From the NCBI GenBank assembly GCA_036381895.1, contig DASVBY010000039.1:1-32154 (forward strand): a stretch of DNA of 32,154 nt, read 5' to 3'. This document shows, piece by piece, positions 28,575-32,154 of this stretch. The position numbers were made by a program, and so were the translations under genes. Positions within the stretch are counted from its first letter, which is position 1, and each line of letters begins with the position of its first letter. The notes below the pieces were generated by a model, which did no database searches, was not told where the DNA came from, and was given only the letters and a program-made list of their open reading frames with translations. The stretch comes from JACQFZ01 sp036381895 (GTDB lineage Bacteria; Pseudomonadota; Gammaproteobacteria; Acidiferrobacterales; Sulfurifustaceae).

Positions 28575-29426
28575 CTACTCCGTTTGCGTGGCCACCGGAC
28601 GGCGGCTGTCGCTGCACCATTCGCTCCACGATCCGCCGTAGAGCCGCGCACCGCGCAGTCCCGCGATCTCGAGCGCGAGCAGGTTGTGGCAGGCGGTGAC
28701 TCCCGAGCCGCAATAAGCCACCACCTGCGCCGGCGGCCGTTTCTCCAGCAGGCCCTCGAATTCCCGGCGCAGCTGCGCCGCCGGCTTGAAGCGGCCGTCG
28801 GGCGCGAGGTTGTCGCGAAAGGGGCGGTTGCGCGCGCCGGGGATGTGTCCGGCGACCGGGTCGAGCGTTTCGTTCTCGCCGCGAAAGCGATCGGGCGTGC
28901 GCGCATCGAGGAGCAGCAGGTCCGGGTCCCTTAGCCGGTCCGCGATGTGCGCCGCATCGACGGCCGCCTGCTCGTCGAGCTGCCAGCGCAGGTGCGCGGG
29001 TGAGACCGCCGGAAGGGTGTCGGTGAGCGGCAGGCCGGCGCGCTCCCAGGCCGCGAGCCCGCCGTCGAGCACGGCCACGCGCTCGTGTCCGAGCCAGCGC
29101 ACGAGCCACCAGAGCCGCGCCGCGAACGCGCCGCCGGCGTCGTCGTAGGCCACGATCTGGACATCGTTCGAGACGCCGCACCGGCCGAGCCGGGCCGCGA
29201 GCACGGCCGGATCGGGCAGCGGATGGCGGCCGTTGGTGCCGGTGCGCGGCCCCGACAGGTCGCGGTCGAGGTGCAGGAACTGCGCGTTCGGCAGGTGCGC
29301 GCGGCGGTAGGCGCGCTCGCCGCGCTCGGGATCGGCGAGGTCGTGGCGGCAGTCGAAAATGCGCCACGCGGGATCTTCGAGGTGCGCGGCCAGCTCGGCC
29401 GGCGAGATCAGCGTGCGATAGGTCAT
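28575..29426 (-). CDS. sseA: 3-mercaptopyruvate sulfurtransferase (two rhodanese domains)
   Basis: The 283-residue enzyme transfers sulfur from 3-mercaptopyruvate (or thiosulfate) to thiols or cyanide. It has an inactive N-terminal rhodanese domain (about 5-125, IFDCRHDLADPERG and GHERVAVLDGG) and a catalytic C-terminal one (about 155-275). The active-site loop is CGSGVTAC with the persulfide cysteine C239. CGSGVTxC is typical of mercaptopyruvate rather than thiosulfate sulfurtransferases. Length matches E. coli SseA (281 aa). There is no ribosome site at ATG 29426; a TTCAAT with extended TGC lies 6 nt upstream. It is divergent from argC. Confidence 0.95.
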   Translation of the reverse strand: MTYRTLISPAELAAHLEDPAWRIFDCRHDLADPERGERAYRRAHLPNAQFLHLDRDLSGPRTGTNGRHPLPDPAVLAARLGRCGVSNDVQIVAYDDAGGAFAARLWWLVRWLGHERVAVLDGGLAAWERAGLPLTDTLPAVSPAHLRWQLDEQAAVDAAHIADRLRDPDLLLLDARTPDRFRGENETLDPVAGHIPGARNRPFRDNLAPDGRFKPAAQLRREFEGLLEKRPPAQVVAYCGSGVTACHNLLALEIAGLRGARLYGGSWSEWCSDSRRPVATQTE

Positions 29427-29432
29427 GCCGGC

Positions 29433-29462
29433 ATTGAAGCACAGAGCGCCGCGTCGGCCCAA
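29433..29462 (-). promoter_or_regulatory. Candidate promoter of sseA with -10 6 nt before the ATG
   Basis: On the minus strand TTGGGC (29462-29457) and TTCAAT (29438-29433) are 18 nt apart. TTCAAT carries an upstream TGC (extended -10). The ATG at 29426 follows after 6 nt and no Shine-Dalgarno exists, so the mRNA may be leaderless. Confidence 0.4.
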
Positions 29463-29548
29463 CCCGCGATGCGTACGACGGCGGCCGCTTTTGGCGTAAC
29501 ATTGGGACGCGGCGGACCGCAGTTTCTCGCTCTCCGGTCCTCCGCCCG

Positions 29549-29554
29549 TGTAAT
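29549..29554 (+). promoter_or_regulatory. Candidate -10 (TGTAAT) for argC
   Basis: TGTAAT lies in GTGTAATCGGC, similar to the GGTATAATCGC seen before the DAHP synthase and prfC genes. The predicted leader is about 22-25 nt. GGAG abuts the ATG with no spacer, too close to act as a normal ribosome site. Confidence 0.35.
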
Positions 29555-29583
29555 CGGCGGTTGAGCGAATCGGGTCCCCGGAG

Positions 29584-30552
29584 ATGAAACCCAGAATCTT
29601 CATAGACGGCGAAGCCGGTACGACCGGCCTGCAGATCCGCGCGCGGTTCGAGGGCCGCCGCGACGTCGAGTTCATCCGGCTCGACGAGGGGGACCGCAAG
29701 GATCCGGCCAGGCGCCGCGAAGCGCTCAATGAGTGCGATCTCGCGATCCTGTGTCTGCCCGACGATGCGGCGCGCGAAGCGGTGGCGCTGATCGAGAATC
29801 CCCGCGTGCGCGTGCTCGACGCGAGTTCGGCGCACCGCGTGAAGCCGGGGTGGGTCTACGGCCTGCCCGAGATGGCGCCGGAGCAGCCGGGCCGCATCGC
29901 CGAAGCGCAGCGCGTGAGCAACCCGGGCTGCTATCCGACCGGGGTGATCCTGCTGCTCAAGCCGCTCATCCGCCGCGGCCTGCTGCCCGCGACGCTGCCG
30001 GTGAGCGTCAATGCGGTTTCCGGCTATACCGGCGGCGGCAAGAGCCTGATCGAAGCCTTCGAGAACGCGACGAACCCCAAGCAGACGCCCGTGACCGCGT
30101 ACGGTCTCAAGCTCGAGCACAAGCACGTCGAGGAGATGCGCCTGTACAGCGGACTCGAGCAGCGCCCGATCTTCCTTCCGAGCTACGGCAAGTACCGCCA
30201 GGGGATCGTGCTGCAGGTGCCGCTCGCGCTCTGGGCGCTGCCGCAGGCCGTGGGCGGCGCGGAGCTGCACGCGGCGCTCGCCGACGCCTACCGCGATGCG
30301 GCCTACGTGCACGTGCTGCCGACGCAGGGGCCGGAAGCGATCGAGACCCTCGAGCCCGAGGGGCTCAACGGCACGAACGACATCAACCTCTACGTCTTCT
30401 ACAACGACAGGCACCGCCAGGCGGTGCTCGCCGCCGTGTACGACAACCTTGGGAAGGGAGCTTCGGGGGCGGCGGTGCAGAACCTGAACCTGATGCTCGG
30501 CCTGACCGAAACCGGCCGGCTCGACCTCTCCCGGCAGGCGGCCGGGCTCTAG
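29584..30552 (+). CDS. argC: N-acetyl-gamma-glutamyl-phosphate reductase, short form
   Basis: The 322-residue enzyme catalyses the NADPH-dependent third step of arginine biosynthesis, reducing N-acetylglutamyl phosphate to the semialdehyde. It has the nucleotide-binding start IFIDGEAGTTGLQI and the catalytic cysteine C116 in SNPGCYPTG. Family blocks SGYTGGGKSL, HKHVEEM and GTNDINLYVF follow. Length and the DGEAGTTG start mark the shorter ArgC type 2, rather than the ~345 aa E. coli type with GASGYTG. The start is set by the family N-terminus; the only ribosome-like GGAG touches the ATG. No other arg gene is next to it. Confidence 0.95.
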   Translation: MKPRIFIDGEAGTTGLQIRARFEGRRDVEFIRLDEGDRKDPARRREALNECDLAILCLPDDAAREAVALIENPRVRVLDASSAHRVKPGWVYGLPEMAPEQPGRIAEAQRVSNPGCYPTGVILLLKPLIRRGLLPATLPVSVNAVSGYTGGGKSLIEAFENATNPKQTPVTAYGLKLEHKHVEEMRLYSGLEQRPIFLPSYGKYRQGIVLQVPLALWALPQAVGGAELHAALADAYRDAAYVHVLPTQGPEAIETLEPEGLNGTNDINLYVFYNDRHRQAVLAAVYDNLGKGASGAAVQNLNLMLGLTETGRLDLSRQAAGL

Positions 30553-30600
30553 CGCAGAGAGCGCCGCTGAGCGCCGCGCCCGGGCCCCACGGTGCCGCGA

Positions 30601-31170
30601 TCACTCCCGGATCGCTTCTACCTGGATCCGCAGCCTGACCTCGTCGCCGACGGCCGGCAATGCGTACCTGATCCCGAAGTCCGAGCGCTTGAGCGTCGCA
30701 CTCGCCTCCGCGCCGCAGACCGCTTTCTTCGTGAACGGATGCCGGCCGCAGGCGAGCCGACCGATCGTGAGCGTCACCGGCCGCGTCTGCCCGCGCATGG
30801 TGAGATTGCCTTCGAGCGCCGCGAGCCGGTCGCCGTTGAAGCGGGCAGCCGTCGACTTGAAGGTGATCGTCGGGTGGTTCTCGACGTCGAAGAAGTCCGC
30901 ATTGCGCAGGTGCTTCTCGAGCTCCTCGAGGCCGGTATCGATCGAGGCTGCGTCGATCGTGACCTCCACCTCCGCCTTCTGCGCCGCACGGTCGAGCACG
31001 ATGCGGCCGGTGGTGTTGTTGAAGCGCCCGCGCTGCGTGGAGAAGCCGAGATGGCTCACCTCGAAGCTCGGGAAGGTGTGGCGCGAATCGATCGTGTAGG
31101 TCTCGGGCGCCGCGGCCGCGGTGCCCGCAACGAGACCGAGCACGGCGAAACATACCGACTTCTTGAGCAT
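30601..31170 (-). CDS. YceI family periplasmic protein (third copy)
   Basis: The 189-residue product has a Sec signal peptide (MLKKSVCFAVLGLVAGTAAA) and a classic YceI barrel. It shows the family start YTIDSRHTFPSFEVSHLGF, the middle NADFFDVENHPTITFKST and the closing KRSDFGIRYALP. It is closer to canonical E. coli YceI than the two copies at 13305-14592. A pair of cysteines (CGRHPFTKKAVCG) in a loop may form a disulfide in the periplasm. AAGGAG 7 nt before ATG 31170 supports the start. It lies 69 nt after a GlcG/HbpS-type gene on the same strand, probably one unit. Confidence 0.95.
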   Translation of the reverse strand: MLKKSVCFAVLGLVAGTAAAAPETYTIDSRHTFPSFEVSHLGFSTQRGRFNNTTGRIVLDRAAQKAEVEVTIDAASIDTGLEELEKHLRNADFFDVENHPTITFKSTAARFNGDRLAALEGNLTMRGQTRPVTLTIGRLACGRHPFTKKAVCGAEASATLKRSDFGIRYALPAVGDEVRLRIQVEAIRE

Positions 31171-31239
31171 GCTGAGACTCCTTGTACTTGCTTGGGATTC
31201 GAGGGATGGAACGAGTCGAGCAGGGCGGCGCGGCGGGCG

Positions 31240-31689
31240 TCAGCCGGCGGACGGCGGGGACGAGCCCACTGCCGCCGCGAGCGCCTCGACGGCCGCTGCC
31301 GCGATGATACCGTCCTGATGCGACTTGACGCCGCTCACCCCGATCGCGCCGATCATGTGCTCGCCGACGGCGAGCGGCAGCCCGCCCTCGAGCGCGAGCA
31401 CCGGCATGGAGAGCATGCCGGGCCGACCGCCGGCGATCGCTTCCTCGAACGCCTTGGTCGGGCGTTTGAACGCGATCGCGGTGCAAGCTTTGCGCATCGC
31501 CACCTCGACGCTGCCGTGCTGCGTGCCGTCCATGCGCTCGAGGAGCACGAGGTGACCGCCGCCGTCGACGAGGGCGATCACCACGTTCCAGCCGTTCGTG
31601 CGGGCGCACGCCTCAGCGGCGGCCGCGAGGCGGCGCGCCAGCGCAAGCGTGAGCACGGGTTTGAGCGGAAGGGTCGTCTTGTCGTTCAT
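31240..31689 (-). CDS. GlcG/HbpS family heme-binding-like protein
   Basis: The 149-residue protein is a single GlcG/HbpS domain. Its pattern is LARRLAAAAEACARTNGWNV, then ALVDGGGHLVLLERMDG, then GGLPLAVGEHMIGAIGVSG, ending in an Ala-rich helix. Family members bind heme or small ligands, or have unknown roles next to glycolate genes; no glc gene is present here. It has no signal peptide, so it should be cytoplasmic. The ATG at 31689 has GAGG 4 nt upstream. An in-frame extension to 31749 is arginine-rich and unlikely. YceI follows 69 nt downstream, upstream of which is an HD-GYP gene. Confidence 0.93.
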   Translation of the reverse strand: MNDKTTLPLKPVLTLALARRLAAAAEACARTNGWNVVIALVDGGGHLVLLERMDGTQHGSVEVAMRKACTAIAFKRPTKAFEEAIAGGRPGMLSMPVLALEGGLPLAVGEHMIGAIGVSGVKSHQDGIIAAAAVEALAAAVGSSPPSAG

Positions 31690-31790
31690 GCGCCTCGCGC
31701 GGCGGCGACGGGGCGCCGCGCCAAGTCCATGTGTAACAACGCCACGCACACTAAACCGGAGCCGCGGCGTCGGTCAAGGGCGGGGGAGCG

Positions 31791-32154
31791 TCAGCGCAGC
31801 GGCGGGCGCAAACGCGGGTCGATCGTGTCGCGGAACTGCTGCGCGATGTAGGCGACCGACTCCGCCTGCTCGAGGAAGCGATCGGCACAGTCGGGATCGA
31901 GCTGCGTGCCGCGCGCCTCGCGCACGTACGCGAACGCGCGATCGAGCGGCCAGGCGGGCTTGTACGGCCGCACCGAAGTGAGCGCATCGAAGACGTCGGC
32001 GACGGCCACGATGCGCGCGGCCACGGGAATGGCCTCGCCCTTGAGGCCGTGCGGGTAGCCGGTGCCGTCGTAGCGCTCGTGATGGTGGAGCGCGATGATG
32101 GCACCGAGCTGGAGGTACTTCGACGCGCGGTCGCGCAGGATGTCGTGCCCGATG
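31791..32154 (-). CDS. HD-GYP domain cyclic-di-GMP phosphodiesterase, 3' part (runs off the right edge)
   Basis: About 120 C-terminal codons are visible, entering from beyond base 32154. They cover most of an HD-GYP domain: IGHDIL, then HHHERYDGTGYPHGLKGEAI, then AARIVAVADVFDALTSVRPYKPAW and the closing GTQLDPDC. HHE-x-DGxGYPxGL is the signature of active cyclic-di-GMP phosphodiesterases. Whether a receiver or other sensor precedes it (RpfG-like) cannot be seen. The TGA stop lies at 31791-31793, 101 nt before the GlcG/HbpS gene on the same strand. Confidence 0.93.
   Translation of the reverse strand, partial: IGHDILRDRASKYLQLGAIIALHHHERYDGTGYPHGLKGEAIPVAARIVAVADVFDALTSVRPYKPAWPLDRAFAYVREARGTQLDPDCADRFLEQAESVAYIAQQFRDTIDPRLRPPLR

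Overview
This is 32 kb of GC-rich chromosome from a Gram-negative bacterium. The gene set points to Pseudomonadota, most likely a betaproteobacterium or a related high-GC gammaproteobacterium: PrkA, Lon with Hsp20, RF3, type II NADH dehydrogenase, YbbN/CnoX, YihY, YceI with cytochrome b561, an OmpA-type lipoprotein, Tat and Sec signals and lipoboxes. Genus cannot be fixed from sequence reading alone. Coding density is high. I saw no rRNA, tRNA, CRISPR array, insertion sequence or prophage gene. The only gap over 300 bases is 1130-1608.

Layout. At the left edge is the 5' part of prkA (1-1129, minus), divergent from an ATP-dependent DNA ligase of the LigB type (1609-3153) and a small exported barrel-like protein with a PagL-like His/Ser/Glu pattern (3303-3752). 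Next comes an hsp20-lon pair (6583-3792, minus), divergent from a HExxH putative metalloprotease (6734-7267), a LEA14-type lipoprotein, a 1-Cys peroxiredoxin with a clear terminator, a CPBP intramembrane protease and a small membrane protein. An OmpA-type lipoprotein and a cysteine-less YbbN (11584-9936, minus) are divergent from a four-gene unit (11669-14592): DAHP synthase, cytochrome b561, YceI and a lipoprotein YceI paralogue.

Further right are a YihY/BrkB protein with a C-terminal winged-helix region, OsmC divergent from prfC, a 69-residue conserved-looking small protein, then NDH-2 behind a sensor kinase. A membrane-protein gene (DUF2214 type) with a one-base frameshift follows, then a Tat-signal small subunit plus GMC oxidoreductase pair, divergent from a family III CoA-transferase. 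A hybrid sensor kinase shares its stop-codon CTAG with the CoA-transferase. The right end carries an Mpo1-like DUF962 protein, a mercaptopyruvate sulfurtransferase divergent from argC, a third YceI, a GlcG/HbpS-type protein and the 3' end of an HD-GYP gene.

Themes. Stress and redox housekeeping dominate: proteolysis (Lon, Hsp20, CPBP, HExxH), peroxide defence (Prx6, OsmC), and quinone or respiratory chemistry (NDH-2, b561, three YceI proteins, GMC dehydrogenase). No obvious defence island or secondary-metabolite cluster is present. The observations most worth a second look are: a recurrent -10-like hexamer placed 5-8 nt before the ATG of genes without a Shine-Dalgarno (possible leaderless mRNAs), the uncharacterised HExxH protein beside hsp20-lon, the PagL-like mini-protein, the LigB-type ligase, the cysteine-less YbbN, and the GMC/Tat-subunit/DUF2214 neighbourhood with its frameshift.
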